Source: Dyella terrae | GTDB taxonomy: Bacteria > Pseudomonadota > Gammaproteobacteria > Xanthomonadales > Rhodanobacteraceae | Length of the DNA stretch: 64,000 nucleotides | Assembly (NCBI RefSeq): GCF_004322705.1 | Contig: NZ_SIZZ01000001.1 | Span: 1,550,001 to 1,614,000 of the forward strand | Direction of reading: 5' to 3' | In this document: positions 42,386 to 50,979 of the stretch, piece by piece | Layout of the letters: every line of letters begins with the position of its first letter | Position numbering within the stretch: the first letter of the stretch is position 1 | Translations under genes and position numbers: made by a program | The notes under the pieces: generated by a model | Database searches by the model: none | What the model saw: only the letters and a program-made list of their open reading frames with translations | What the model was told of the DNA's origin: nothing

Positions 42386-43708
42386 ATGACCAAAGTCGAG
42401 TCAGCGGCTTCCCTGGCGCCGTGCCTTCGGGCGTGGATGCCCGTCCTTGCGCTCGCGTTTTTGCCCGTCGTTATCGCGCAGGAAGCAGCGAATCCGCCAT
42501 CGATCGAATCGGCCCACGACCTGGGCCTTTTTCGCGATCTGCATGGCATGCGGAACGATCTGCAGCGCCACCAGTACCTGGTCGGACTGCTGCCGCAGCT
42601 TTCGACGACAGACCGCATCACGGCCCTGCAACTGTATGCCGCGCTCGATAACGAACTGGGGTTGTACAACGAGGCGCTGCGCGACTTCCCGTTCAACAAT
42701 CGCAATGCGCCGCACGTCGACCTGCCACAACCCGATCAGTGGCAGCTGGCCGATGCCGCCGACGTCGTCACCAGGCTCGCACACGGCAGGCGCCTCGTCC
42801 TCATCAATGAAGCCCATCACGATGCTCATACGCGCGAGCTGACGCTTGAGCTCCTGCCGCGCCTGCGTGCCGAAGGCTTCACCCACTTCGCCGCCGAAGC
42901 ACTGACCGATGACGATCCGGATCTCGCCCAGCGCGGCTATCCAGTAAACCGCACCGGGAGCGAATACCTCCACGAACCGCTGTATGGGCAAATCATCCGC
43001 CGCGCGCTGCAACTGGGTTTCATCGTGGTGCCCTACGAATCAGAGGCTCCGTCACTGTCGGCCCGCGAAGCCGAGCAGGCCCGGAATCTCTACCGCCGCG
43101 TGCTGCGCGATAATCCCGGGGCCCGCCTCTTCGTCCATGGCGGTTACGCGCATATCGACAAAGCGGCGGGCAACCTGGGCGGACAGGTTCAGCCGATGGC
43201 CGTGGTGCTCAAACAACTCAGCGGCATCGATCCGCTGACCGTCGATCAGTCGCGATGGCGCGACATTGGCGATCTCGCCGGCGACGATGCGTATACCCAT
43301 CTGCTATCGGCTTACTCGCCACAGCGACCTTCCGTGCTGGTGCGCCGCGACACGGGCGCAGCGTGGAGTTCGGACCCCCTTCGCCATGACGTCGAAGTGA
43401 TCCTCCCGCCGGCAGGCAATCAACGACGGCCGCGATGGCTCGACCTGGGCGGCCAGCGATCCACCCGGCCGATATCCAGCGATCTGTGCGGCCGGCATCT
43501 TCCCTGCGTCGTCGAGGCGCGATTCTCGAACGAGAGTGAGGATGCGATCGCTGCCGATCGCTACACCTTCCTGCGTCCGGACATCACCGCATCGCTTTAT
43601 CTGTGGCCCGGCGACTACCGGCTGACAGCCTGGAGTGCCGATGGTCATGTGTGGACGCGACGCGACTTCACCGTGCCGCCAATTCACCCGGATGAGGCCG
43701 GACACTGA
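42386..43708 (+). CDS. Secreted ChaN/TIKI-like protein, copy 1 of a tandem pair
   Basis: The 440-residue precursor has an N-terminal hydrophobic segment (WMPVLALAFLPVVIA) that looks like a signal peptide. I do not recognise a named family. The centre reads RLVLINEAHHDAHTRELTLE ... GFTHFAAEAL and later ARLFVHGGYAHIDKA. An Asn/Gly-Glu-x-His motif near the first strand, a Glu after a second strand and a late HxGYAH are the landmarks of the ChaN/TIKI/erythromycin-esterase-like superfamily (metal- or haem-related). The C-terminal 130 residues (DLGGQRSTRPI, CGRHLPCVVEARF) look like a beta domain. Copy 2 follows at 43780 with the same order of blocks. Confidence 0.7.
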   Translation: MTKVESAASLAPCLRAWMPVLALAFLPVVIAQEAANPPSIESAHDLGLFRDLHGMRNDLQRHQYLVGLLPQLSTTDRITALQLYAALDNELGLYNEALRDFPFNNRNAPHVDLPQPDQWQLADAADVVTRLAHGRRLVLINEAHHDAHTRELTLELLPRLRAEGFTHFAAEALTDDDPDLAQRGYPVNRTGSEYLHEPLYGQIIRRALQLGFIVVPYESEAPSLSAREAEQARNLYRRVLRDNPGARLFVHGGYAHIDKAAGNLGGQVQPMAVVLKQLSGIDPLTVDQSRWRDIGDLAGDDAYTHLLSAYSPQRPSVLVRRDTGAAWSSDPLRHDVEVILPPAGNQRRPRWLDLGGQRSTRPISSDLCGRHLPCVVEARFSNESEDAIAADRYTFLRPDITASLYLWPGDYRLTAWSADGHVWTRRDFTVPPIHPDEAGH

Positions 43709-43779
43709 CCATGTTGCAATGCATTTTGCGTTTCCCTCGCGCTTGTGTCTTTCTAGGCTTCATCAGGGGAAGGACGATC

Positions 43780-45129
43780 ATGACTGCACGAAGCAAAGCT
43801 CTGATCTGTTGCGCACTGGCCGGGATGGCAGCATTCGCGACGACGGCGTATGCCCGCGATGACGCCATGCAAGCGTTGTTTCGCGACCTCAAGCCCTACA
43901 CGGATGATCTGGCGCGCTATCGCTTCCTGGTCAAACAGGCGCCCAAGCTTCCCGTCGACGATCGCATGGTGGCATTGCAGCTGCTGGCTTCGACGCAGAA
44001 CGAGCTCGGGCTCTATACCGAAGCACTTGCGCTGTTCCCCATCGATGGCCGCAAGGTCTATCTCGGCGCGATTCCCGAGCCGTCCGAATGGAGCGCCGAA
44101 GACGCCGTGCAGACGATCGCCAGGGCCGCCAACGGCCGCCAGATCGTCATGATCAATGAAGCGCACCACGACGCCCACACGCGTGAGCTGACGCTGGCGC
44201 TGCTACCCAAGCTTCGCGAACAGGGCTTTACCTACTTTGCGGTGGAAGCGCTGGCGGACAGCGACCCGGACCTGATGACGCGAGGTTATCCGCGCTGGGA
44301 CAGCGGCAGCGAGTACGTGCACGAGCCCCTGATGGGAGAAATCCTGCGCACGGCCGTCAAGCTGGGTTTCAAGGTCGTACCGTACGACGGCTACAGCGAT
44401 ACCACCGACGGCCGCGAGACGGCGCAAGCGAAGAATCTCTATCAGCGCGTGTTCGCCAATGATCCGAAAGCACGTCTGTTCGTGCATGCCGGCTATGCCC
44501 ATATCGACAAGGCGACGGGACGCCTGGGCGACGCCGTACCGATGGCAGCCAGGCTGGCGAAACTCACCGGCATCGAGCCGCTCTCGATCGACCAGACGCA
44601 GTTTCGCGATGCGAATCCGCGTTTGTCGCTTTATGCCTATGACCAGATCGTGGCGCGCTTCGCGCCGACGCGGCCGGTGGTCCTGACGCAACGCAAGGAC
44701 GGTACGCCATGGACGTCCGAGCCGAAGCTGCACGACATCTCCGTCATTCTTCCGCCTGACCAGCACGCAATCGAAGCGATCAAGCAAGCACCCAGCTGGT
44801 ACACCCTCGACGGTCAGGCGACGGCGGCGCGTGTCATCAATGCGGTGACCAGTCGTCCGGACTGGCTGGATCTTGGTGGCAGGCGCTTCCCACTCTCCAT
44901 CAGCGCGTCCTTGTGCGCCTCGACCCTGCCCTGTGTGGTCGAAGCCTTTTATCTGAAAGAGCCCTACGACGCGGTGGCGGCCGATCGCTACGCCTTTATC
45001 GGCAGCAATGCGCGCACCGACCTCTTCCTGTTTCCCGGCACCTATCGGCTCCGGGCAAGGGACTCGGACGGCAAAGTACTGAACGAGCAGACGGTTTCCG
45101 TGCACATGGGCAACATCGCGGGCGAATAA
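43780..45129 (+). CDS. Secreted ChaN/TIKI-like protein, copy 2 of a tandem pair
   Basis: The 449-residue precursor starts MTARSKALICCALAGMAAFA, a signal peptide cut near AYA, with GGGAAGGA upstream of the ATG at 43780. It is a paralogue of the preceding protein: INEAHHDAHTREL is identical, and QNELGLYTEAL, RLFVHAGYAHIDKATG, DWLDLGGRRF and ASTLPCVVEAFY match corresponding blocks. A region around EAIKQAPSWYTLDGQATAAR has no equivalent in copy 1. The gap between the genes is 71 bases. Function is unknown; a periplasmic hydrolase or metal/haem binder is a guess from the superfamily resemblance. Confidence 0.72.
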   Translation: MTARSKALICCALAGMAAFATTAYARDDAMQALFRDLKPYTDDLARYRFLVKQAPKLPVDDRMVALQLLASTQNELGLYTEALALFPIDGRKVYLGAIPEPSEWSAEDAVQTIARAANGRQIVMINEAHHDAHTRELTLALLPKLREQGFTYFAVEALADSDPDLMTRGYPRWDSGSEYVHEPLMGEILRTAVKLGFKVVPYDGYSDTTDGRETAQAKNLYQRVFANDPKARLFVHAGYAHIDKATGRLGDAVPMAARLAKLTGIEPLSIDQTQFRDANPRLSLYAYDQIVARFAPTRPVVLTQRKDGTPWTSEPKLHDISVILPPDQHAIEAIKQAPSWYTLDGQATAARVINAVTSRPDWLDLGGRRFPLSISASLCASTLPCVVEAFYLKEPYDAVAADRYAFIGSNARTDLFLFPGTYRLRARDSDGKVLNEQTVSVHMGNIAGE

Positions 45130-45206
45130 GCTCGCCATACGCCTTAAGACTTCACTCCAACTGATTGATTTGATAACCTCGCGCCGTCTTCTGCCGGGGT
45201 TGTCTC

Positions 45207-45773
45207 ATGCGCCAGGGAAACGCGTTCACTTCCGCCCTGCCCGCGCTTCGCATCAGTCATGCCGCGCTGGCCCTAGTCATTCTCCTGCTGAGCGCCTGCT
45301 CCAGCGCGCCTCGCAAATCCCAGCCCACCTACAAGGACTCGCGCTCGTCGCTGGCCAGCCTCCCGGCACGCGGGCCGTCGGCCGCCAACACCGGCACGGC
45401 CAACGATGTGCTGTTCCGGGCCATTGCCCTGGTGGGCACGCCCTATCGCTGGGGTGGCAATACGCCAGACGGCGGCTTCGATTGCAGCGGTCTGGTCGAT
45501 TACATCTATCGCCAGGCTGCCGGCCTCCAGCTCCCGCGCACGTCGCGTGAGATGTCGCAGGTCGACGGTCGCCGGGTAGGCACCATGGCAGACCTGGCCA
45601 GCGGTGATCTGGTGTTCTTCGCTGCCGGCTCGTCGATCACCCATGTCGGCGTTTACGTCGGCAAGGGTCGCTTCGTGCACGCGCCCAATAGCGGCGGCAC
45701 CGTGCGGCTGGACGATATTGACGGGCCCTACTGGCGCGATCACTTCGCTTACGGCAAGCGCGTCCTGGACTGA
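45207..45773 (+). CDS. NlpC/P60-family lipoprotein endopeptidase
   Basis: The 188-residue protein has a lipoprotein signal (VILLLSACSS, lipobox Cys). The NlpC/P60 domain covers about residues 65-188 with the catalytic Cys in GGFDCSGLVDY, His in HVGVYVGKG, and a third polar residue in HAPNSGG. Such enzymes cut gamma-D-Glu-diaminopimelate bonds in stem peptides. It is 77 bases downstream of the tandem secreted pair on the same strand and may share their transcript. The 99 bases to ohrR contain an OhrR operator. Confidence 0.92.
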   Translation: MRQGNAFTSALPALRISHAALALVILLLSACSSAPRKSQPTYKDSRSSLASLPARGPSAANTGTANDVLFRAIALVGTPYRWGGNTPDGGFDCSGLVDYIYRQAAGLQLPRTSREMSQVDGRRVGTMADLASGDLVFFAAGSSITHVGVYVGKGRFVHAPNSGGTVRLDDIDGPYWRDHFAYGKRVLD

Positions 45774-45830
45774 GCCGCAGGGCGCCCCGCCCCGTTCTGG
45801 TTGGCCCGGCCTATGGCTTCGATCGGAATA

Positions 45831-45858
45831 ATCAATTGTACACAATTGAATTGTGCAC
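45831..45858 (+). promoter_or_regulatory. OhrR operator upstream of ohrR-ohr
   Basis: CACAATTGAATTGTG (45841-45855) is a perfect 15-bp palindrome (7+1+7), extended by GTA and CAC on the sides. A second overlapping near-palindrome CAATTGTACACAATTG begins at 45833. It closely resembles the AT-rich TACAATT-AATTGTA operators known for OhrR. It lies 17 bases before the ohrR start, so OhrR should repress its own operon. Confidence 0.75.
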
Positions 45859-45872
45859 ATATTGTTTGGGCC

Positions 45873-46319
45873 ATGAAGCCGACCAACCCCCTCCTCCTTG
45901 ACCAGCAGCTGTGTTTCGCCCTTTACGCCGCATCGCGCGCCGTGACAGCGACTTACCGGCCCCTGCTCGACGACCTGGGCCTGACCTATCCCCAGTACCT
46001 GACGCTGCTGGTGCTCTGGGAGCAGGACGGGCTGACCGTCCGTGAGCTGGGTCAGCGGCTGCAACTGGATTCCGGGACGCTGACGCCGCTGCTCAAGCGC
46101 ATGGCGCAATCGGGCCTGGTAGTGCGCGAACGTCGGCGCAGCGACGAGCGCGAAGTGGAAATCCGGCTGACCGACGACGGCCGCGCCCTGCGCCAACGCG
46201 CCGAAAGCATTCCCGCCTGCATGGCCCAACGCCTTTGCCTGACCGGCGAGGACATGCAGCGGCTACGCGATCAGCTCAAGGAGCTGACCGCGCAACTCTC
46301 CCCGCAAGCACGCTCCTGA
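45873..46319 (+). CDS. ohrR: Organic hydroperoxide sensor OhrR (MarR family)
   Basis: OhrR represses ohr until its reactive cysteine is oxidised by an organic peroxide. The 148-residue winged-helix protein starts MKPTNPLLLDQQLCFALYAA; Cys14 in LLLDQQLCFALY is the sensing cysteine. DNA-binding helices follow (LTVRELGQRLQLDSGTLTPL, then RRSDEREVEIRLT). Further cysteines near the C-terminus (Cys116, Cys122) would suit the two-cysteine mechanism of Xanthomonas OhrR. The ATG at 45873 is preferred over 45801 because the operator lies between. It is co-directional with ohr, 23 bases apart. Confidence 0.93.
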   Translation: MKPTNPLLLDQQLCFALYAASRAVTATYRPLLDDLGLTYPQYLTLLVLWEQDGLTVRELGQRLQLDSGTLTPLLKRMAQSGLVVRERRRSDEREVEIRLTDDGRALRQRAESIPACMAQRLCLTGEDMQRLRDQLKELTAQLSPQARS

Positions 46320-46342
46320 TCTCCTGACCTCACAAGGACCCT

Positions 46343-46777
46343 ATGACCATGACCGTTTCCAAGATCCTCTATACCGCCACTGCCACCGCCAAAGGTGGCC
46401 GCGAAGGCCATATCCATAGCAGCGACGGTGTCCTCGATTTCGACCTGCGCGTGCCGAAGGAGCTCGGTGGACCGGGCGGTGCCGGCAGCAATCCGGAACA
46501 GCTCTTCGCCGCCGGCTATGCCGCCTGCTTTGAAGGTGCCGTGCGCTTCGTGGCCCGCGAAAAGAAGATCGCCATCACGGACGCTTCAGTGACCGGCCAC
46601 GTCGGCATCGGCCCGCGCGAACCCACGGGCTTTGGCATCGCCGTGAAGCTGGAAGTGCATCTGCCGGGCATCGATCGTGAGGTGGCCCAGGAACTGGTCG
46701 ACATCGCGCACCGCGACATCTGCCCTTACTCGCATGCCACGCGTGGCAATGTCGACGTCGAGATCGTGCTCGTTTGA
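46343..46777 (+). CDS. ohr: Organic hydroperoxide resistance protein Ohr
   Basis: Ohr reduces organic hydroperoxides using a reactive cysteine recycled by lipoylated enzymes. The 144-residue protein starts MTMTVSKILYTATATAKGGR, with AAGGACCCT just before the ATG. The two catalytic cysteines are in AAGYAACFEGAVRF and in HRDICPYSHATRGN. The order ohrR-ohr in one transcript is the xanthomonad arrangement. A bidirectional terminator follows. Confidence 0.95.
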   Translation: MTMTVSKILYTATATAKGGREGHIHSSDGVLDFDLRVPKELGGPGGAGSNPEQLFAAGYAACFEGAVRFVAREKKIAITDASVTGHVGIGPREPTGFGIAVKLEVHLPGIDREVAQELVDIAHRDICPYSHATRGNVDVEIVLV

Positions 46778-46792
46778 CACGAGGTTGAGCAT

Positions 46793-46825
46793 AAAAAAAC
46801 GGCGCCCCTGAGGCGCCGTTTTTTT
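46793..46825. terminator. Bidirectional terminator between ohr and slyD
   Basis: AACGGCGCC (46798-46806) and GGCGCCGTT (46812-46820) form a 9-bp stem around CCTGA, flanked by AAAAAAA on the left and TTTTTTT on the right. It can terminate both ohr and the convergent slyD. Confidence 0.9.
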
Positions 46826-46843
46826 GCACGATGACCGAAACGC

Positions 46844-47329
46844 TCAGTGCGCTTCAGCGCCCGGCGGATGCGCGTGGCCGTGCTGGATCTCTTCTTCGGT
46901 GCCGTCACGCACTTCGTTGATGGTGACGTCGAAGTGCAGGGTCTTGCCGGCCATCGGGTGGTTCAGATCCACGTCGATGGTGCTCATGCCGACCTTGTGC
47001 ACCACCACGACGCGGTGGCCGCCTTCCTTCAGCGCCAGCACCGTCGTCATGCCCGGCTTCAGCTTCGCGCCATTCTGGAAATACTTCTTCGGCACGCGCT
47101 GGATCATGCCTTCCTGGCGTTCGCCGTAGCCGTCAACCGGCGCGATTTCAGCCTGCAGGTTGTCACCGGCTTCCTTGTCTTCGAGCGCCTTCTCGAGGCC
47201 GGGAATGAGCTGGCCATGGCCCAGCAGAATCCACAGCGGCTCGTTGCGATCGAGCGAGCTTTCCACTTTCTCGCCATCCACCGTAAGGGTGTAATGCAGC
47301 GAGATGACCTTGTCCTTCCCAGCCTTCAT
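46844..47329 (-). CDS. slyD: FKBP-type peptidyl-prolyl isomerase SlyD
   Basis: SlyD is a folding helper and nickel-binding protein. The 161-residue protein starts MKAGKDKVISLHYTLTVDGE and has the FKBP part LWILLGHGQLIPGLEKALED, with the insert-in-flap domain (KPGMTTVLALKEGGHRVVVV) that marks the SlyD type, and VDLNHPMAGKTLHFDVTI. The tail HGHAHPPGAEAH is His-containing but much shorter than the enterobacterial metal-binding tail. It is convergent with ohr and separate from the MFS gene upstream on the same strand. Confidence 0.93.
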   Translation of the reverse strand: MKAGKDKVISLHYTLTVDGEKVESSLDRNEPLWILLGHGQLIPGLEKALEDKEAGDNLQAEIAPVDGYGERQEGMIQRVPKKYFQNGAKLKPGMTTVLALKEGGHRVVVVHKVGMSTIDVDLNHPMAGKTLHFDVTINEVRDGTEEEIQHGHAHPPGAEAH

Positions 47330-47373
47330 TGCCTGTCTCGTTCAAGTGAGCTAAAGCGGGGATTCTAGCAGCC

Positions 47374-48609
47374 TCACTCCCGCGCCGCCCGATGGCGTCC
47401 AAAGCCCACCCCATGGGCCTCCGGCCCCAGCCAGACCAGCAGGGCCAGGATCAGGGCAATCGCGGCGATCCAGGCGCTCATGGCGAAGGCCAGATCACCC
47501 CCATGCCAGCCGGCTATCAGGTTCTGGGCGTTGGCCGTGTAGGCCGCCAGCAGGTTCCCCAGCTGGTATGCCACGCCCGGCAAGGTCCCGCGCACAGCGT
47601 CCGGCGACAGCTCGTTCAGGTGCGTGGGAACGACACCCCAGGCGCCCTGCACCATCACCTGGATCAGGAAGGCGCCGACGGCCAGCCACAGCAAGGACGG
47701 GCCGTACATCCACAGCGGGATCACCGGAATCGCCAGCAGCGCCGCGGTGATCATGGCGCGGCGACGGCCGATGCGCTCGGACCAGGAGCCGAAGAACAGG
47801 CCACCCACCATGGCACCCAGGTTGAGCAGGGCCACCAGCATGAACGCGGCGCCCGAACCCGTCGGCAGGTGCAGGGTCTCCTCCTCGAAGGTGTGGTACA
47901 GGTCCTGGGAGCCATGGCTGAACATGTTGAATGCCGCCATCAGCAGGACCAGGTAAAACGCCAGTTTCCAGTGCCCCCTCATGTCCTCGCGCCAGCCGCG
48001 ACGATCGGTTTTGGCCGCCTCCCACACGGGCGATTCCGGCACCGTGCGGCGGATGTAGAGCACGAGCAGCGCTGGCAACGCACCAACGATGAACAGGCCG
48101 CGCCAGCCGATGTGGTCGATCAGCAGCCAGTTCACCAGCGCACCGAGGAAAAAGCCGCACGGGTAACCGCTTTGCAGCAGACCGGATACGAGGCCGCGCG
48201 CTTTGGGTGGAATCGACTCCATCGCCAGCGAGGCGCCCAGGCCCCACTCGCCACCCATCGCAACGCCGAAAAGAAAGCGCAGCACGAGGAACACGCCCAG
48301 CGTCGGGGCAAAGGCCGTGGCGAGCTCGAACAGTGAAAAAAGCACGACGTCGAGCATGAGAATTGGCCGTCGCCCATAGCGATCAGCCAGTCGCCCGAAA
48401 AGCAGCGCACCCAGCGGCCGGGCTGCCAGGGTCAGGAACAGGCCGAAGATGACCTCGCCTTTCTCGACGCCGAATTCCTTCGACACGGCGACGATCACGA
48501 ACGTCAGCAGGAAGTAATCGAACGCATCCAGGGTCCATCCCAGGAAGCTGGCCAGGACCGTGTGGCGCTGGGTTCGGTCAAGTTCCTTCAACGGCGACAG
48601 CAGCGACAT
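47374..48609 (-). CDS. MFS transporter, metabolite:H+ symporter type
   Basis: The 411-residue protein starts MSLLSPLKELDRTQRHTVLA and has 12 predicted membrane helices. The MFS signature RLADRYGRRPILMLD lies between helices 2 and 3, and SERIGRRRAM in the second half. WTLDAFDYFLLTFV and GVAMGGEWGLGASLAMESIP are characteristic of the sialate/lactate/aromatic-acid symporter branch. The substrate cannot be assigned and no catabolic gene adjoins it. The reading frame stays open upstream to 49425 but only as the antisense of the methyltransferase gene. Confidence 0.88.
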   Translation of the reverse strand: MSLLSPLKELDRTQRHTVLASFLGWTLDAFDYFLLTFVIVAVSKEFGVEKGEVIFGLFLTLAARPLGALLFGRLADRYGRRPILMLDVVLFSLFELATAFAPTLGVFLVLRFLFGVAMGGEWGLGASLAMESIPPKARGLVSGLLQSGYPCGFFLGALVNWLLIDHIGWRGLFIVGALPALLVLYIRRTVPESPVWEAAKTDRRGWREDMRGHWKLAFYLVLLMAAFNMFSHGSQDLYHTFEEETLHLPTGSGAAFMLVALLNLGAMVGGLFFGSWSERIGRRRAMITAALLAIPVIPLWMYGPSLLWLAVGAFLIQVMVQGAWGVVPTHLNELSPDAVRGTLPGVAYQLGNLLAAYTANAQNLIAGWHGGDLAFAMSAWIAAIALILALLVWLGPEAHGVGFGRHRAARE

Positions 48610-48738
48610 GGGCAATCGATTCCGTGACAGGTATCGGGTACAAGACACCATCGGGCACGGCCAGCGCAAGACCACAGATTGGCAGTTCACATCTGGACGG
48701 CTAGGCTCACCGCCTGTTTCGCCTGAAGACCGAGGACG

Positions 48739-49395
48739 ATGGATCGTCTCACCCGCCAGCGCATCGCGAATTTCTATGACGGTCATTTCCAGCGCGGCTA
48801 CGTGCGTGGAAAACTGGCCTCCGATCCGGCTTACGCCGCAACCGCCGACGCCATGACCGGCAGCGCGCTTCCCTTGCTGGACATCGGCTGCGGCATCGGC
48901 CTCCTCGGCATGTACCTGCACGCGAAGGGCGCCTTGCGCGGCTATGTCGGCATGGATCATGACGAGCGCAAGATCGGCGCCGGGCGTACGGCGGCCATCC
49001 GCGCCGGCCTGTCCGAACTCCTGGACCTGCGCATCGGCGACGCCGGCACGCTGCCTGACCTTCGCGGCCATGTCGCCCTGATCGACGTCGCCCACTACCT
49101 CGGCCGCGATGACCAGCAAGCCCTGCTGTCGGCGGCGGCAACACGCGTTGCGCCAGGCGGCTCGCTGATCATTCGCACGGTCCTTCGCGAAGACAACTGG
49201 CGCTTCCAGGTGACGTGCGCCGAAGAATGGTGGCTGCGCGCCAGCGGCCTGATCCGCGGCGGCGTGAAGCATTACCCGGACCATGCCGAGCTGTGCGGGC
49301 CACTGCGCGCCCTCGGGCTCCAGGTGAACACCCAGCCCATGTATGGCGCGACGCCATTCAACAGCTACCTGATCGTGGCGAAGCGACCGGGATAA
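48739..49395 (+). CDS. Class I SAM-dependent methyltransferase
   Basis: The 218-residue protein starts MDRLTRQRIANFYDGHFQRG and has the SAM motif LLDIGCGIGLLGMYL, an acidic second-strand end (GMDHDERKIG), and LIDVAHYLGRDDQQALLSAA as the motif IV/V region. GAGGA stands 5 bases before the ATG at 48739. It diverges from the MFS gene; the substrate is not evident. Confidence 0.85.
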   Translation: MDRLTRQRIANFYDGHFQRGYVRGKLASDPAYAATADAMTGSALPLLDIGCGIGLLGMYLHAKGALRGYVGMDHDERKIGAGRTAAIRAGLSELLDLRIGDAGTLPDLRGHVALIDVAHYLGRDDQQALLSAAATRVAPGGSLIIRTVLREDNWRFQVTCAEEWWLRASGLIRGGVKHYPDHAELCGPLRALGLQVNTQPMYGATPFNSYLIVAKRPG

Positions 49396-49471
49396 TGTGA
49401 CGCTGCGCGGACCCCGGCCGCCCATCCGTTCAGGTTCGACTGCGGAAAGAGAGGCAGCTGTCGCGCAGACG

Positions 49472-49480
49472 TGCTAGACT
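49472..49480 (+). promoter_or_regulatory. Candidate extended -10 promoter of rhlE
   Basis: TGCTAGACT is a TGn-TAGACT extended -10 at 49475-49480, about 85 bases before the rhlE start. No good -35 is seen. It resembles the box upstream of deaD (TGCTACAAT). Confidence 0.35.
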
Positions 49481-49565
49481 TGCCTGCTTCGGTCTCCCCG
49501 AACCCTCCCCCACTGAACACTGCAACGCGGTTCGACATCGTCCCGGGTTGCGCTCTGGAGCAACC

Positions 49566-50876
49566 ATGTCTTTCGAATCGCTGGGCCTTGCGCCCGCGCT
49601 GTTGCGTGCGCTCGCCGAACAAGGCTACGCAAACCCCACCCCTATTCAGGCCGGCGCCATTCCGGTGGTCCTGCAGGGCCATGACCTGCTGGCTGCCGCT
49701 CAGACCGGCACCGGCAAGACCGCCGCCTTCGCCCTGCCCCTGCTGCAGAAGCTGTCGACCGGCCGCGAGACGCAGACGCGTCGCCCGCGTGCACTGGTCC
49801 TGACGCCCACGCGCGAGCTAGCCGCCCAGGTGCATGACAACCTGCGCGACTACGGCAAGCACCTGCGTATCAGCAGCGCCACCATCTTTGGCGGCGTCAG
49901 CATGGGTCCGCAGATGCAGGTGCTGCGTCGTGGCGTGGATATTGTCATCGCCACCCCGGGTCGCCTGATCGACCACATGCAGCAGCGCACGATCGACCTG
50001 TCGGGCGTGGAAGTGCTCGTGCTGGACGAAGCCGACCGCATGCTCGACATGGGCTTCCTGCCGGCGCTCAAGCGCATTCTCAGCGCCCTGCCGCGCCAGC
50101 GTCAGACACTGCTGTTCTCGGCCACGTTCGCGCCGCCGATCAAGGCCCTCGCGCTGCAGTTCATGCAGAACCCGCAGGAAGTGTCGGTGACGCCGCCCAA
50201 CACGGTTGCCAACACGGTCAGCCACCATGTGCATCCGGTGGATGCCTCGCGCAAGCGTGACCTGCTGCTGCACGTCCTGTCGCAGGACAGCCGTCGCCAG
50301 ACGCTCGTCTTCAGCCGCACCAAGCACGGTGCCGACAAACTGGTGCGCTACCTGGAATCGGCCGGCATGCGTGCCGCCGCCATCCACGGCAACAAGAGCC
50401 AGAATGCCCGCACGCGCGCACTCAGCGACTTCAAGACCGGCCGCGTGACGGTGCTGGTGGCGACGGACATTGCCGCCCGCGGCATCGACATCGACCAGCT
50501 GCCGATCGTGATCAACTTCGACCTGCCGATGGTCGCCGAGGACTACGTGCACCGCATCGGCCGCACGGGTCGCGCCGGTGCCGAAGGCCTGGCCGTGTCG
50601 TTGGTGAGCCACGAGGAATCGGGCCTGCTGCGCGATATCCGTCGACTGCTCAAGCAGGACATCGAGATTGCCAGCGTCGCGGGTTTCGAGCCGTCGCATC
50701 CGCTACGCCTGGATGCCGGCGCGCCGCGCCCCGTGCAGGGCCAGCGTCAGGCACGCCCCCCGCGCCCGAACCCGACGCACCGTCCGCATGGCCACGTCCA
50801 GCAGAACGGCGGCGAGCGTGCCAGCGAAGGCAATCGCAAGCGTCGCCCGCGTCGCCGTCCGGCCGCCAAGGCCTGA
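49566..50876 (+). CDS. rhlE: ATP-dependent RNA helicase RhlE
   Basis: RhlE is a DEAD-box helicase linked to ribosome assembly and RNA decay. The 436-residue protein starts MSFESLGLAPALLRALAEQG. Q motif NPTPIQ, motif I AQTGTGKT, DEAD, SAT, and VI HRIGRTGRAG are present. The basic C-terminal tail from about residue 375 (RRPRRRPAAKA) is typical of RhlE rather than DeaD, SrmB or DbpA. ATG 49566 is chosen over 49548 because the family begins MSF. The 5' region of about 85 bases may carry cold-related control. Confidence 0.93.
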   Translation: MSFESLGLAPALLRALAEQGYANPTPIQAGAIPVVLQGHDLLAAAQTGTGKTAAFALPLLQKLSTGRETQTRRPRALVLTPTRELAAQVHDNLRDYGKHLRISSATIFGGVSMGPQMQVLRRGVDIVIATPGRLIDHMQQRTIDLSGVEVLVLDEADRMLDMGFLPALKRILSALPRQRQTLLFSATFAPPIKALALQFMQNPQEVSVTPPNTVANTVSHHVHPVDASRKRDLLLHVLSQDSRRQTLVFSRTKHGADKLVRYLESAGMRAAAIHGNKSQNARTRALSDFKTGRVTVLVATDIAARGIDIDQLPIVINFDLPMVAEDYVHRIGRTGRAGAEGLAVSLVSHEESGLLRDIRRLLKQDIEIASVAGFEPSHPLRLDAGAPRPVQGQRQARPPRPNPTHRPHGHVQQNGGERASEGNRKRRPRRRPAAKA

Positions 50877-50923
50877 GGCGTGACTATTCGGCTAGAGCCA
50901 AAGTCCTAGCCGATGCGAGGAAT

Positions 50924-50945
50924 GGGAAACCCCGCGGGGTTTCCC
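50924..50945. repeat. Perfect 22-bp palindrome after rhlE
   Basis: The 22 bases from 50924 to 50945 equal their own reverse complement (GGGAAACCCCG followed by CGGGGTTTCCC). It lies 48 bases after the rhlE stop, preceded by another inverted repeat GGCTAG...CTAGCC at about 50890-50911. It could act as a terminator or a protein-binding site; there is no T tract. Confidence 0.7.
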
Positions 50946-50979
50946 GATCATGCGTCGCTCGTCGTATCGGAGTGATGTC

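Noticed and set aside
42334-42705. Upstream extension of the DadA-like protein
   Set aside because: The FAD motif begins right after the ATG at 42333; the extension is antisense to the secreted protein gene.
48610-49425. N-terminal extension of the MFS protein by 272 codons
   Set aside because: It is antisense to the methyltransferase gene, and MFS similarity starts only at 48609.
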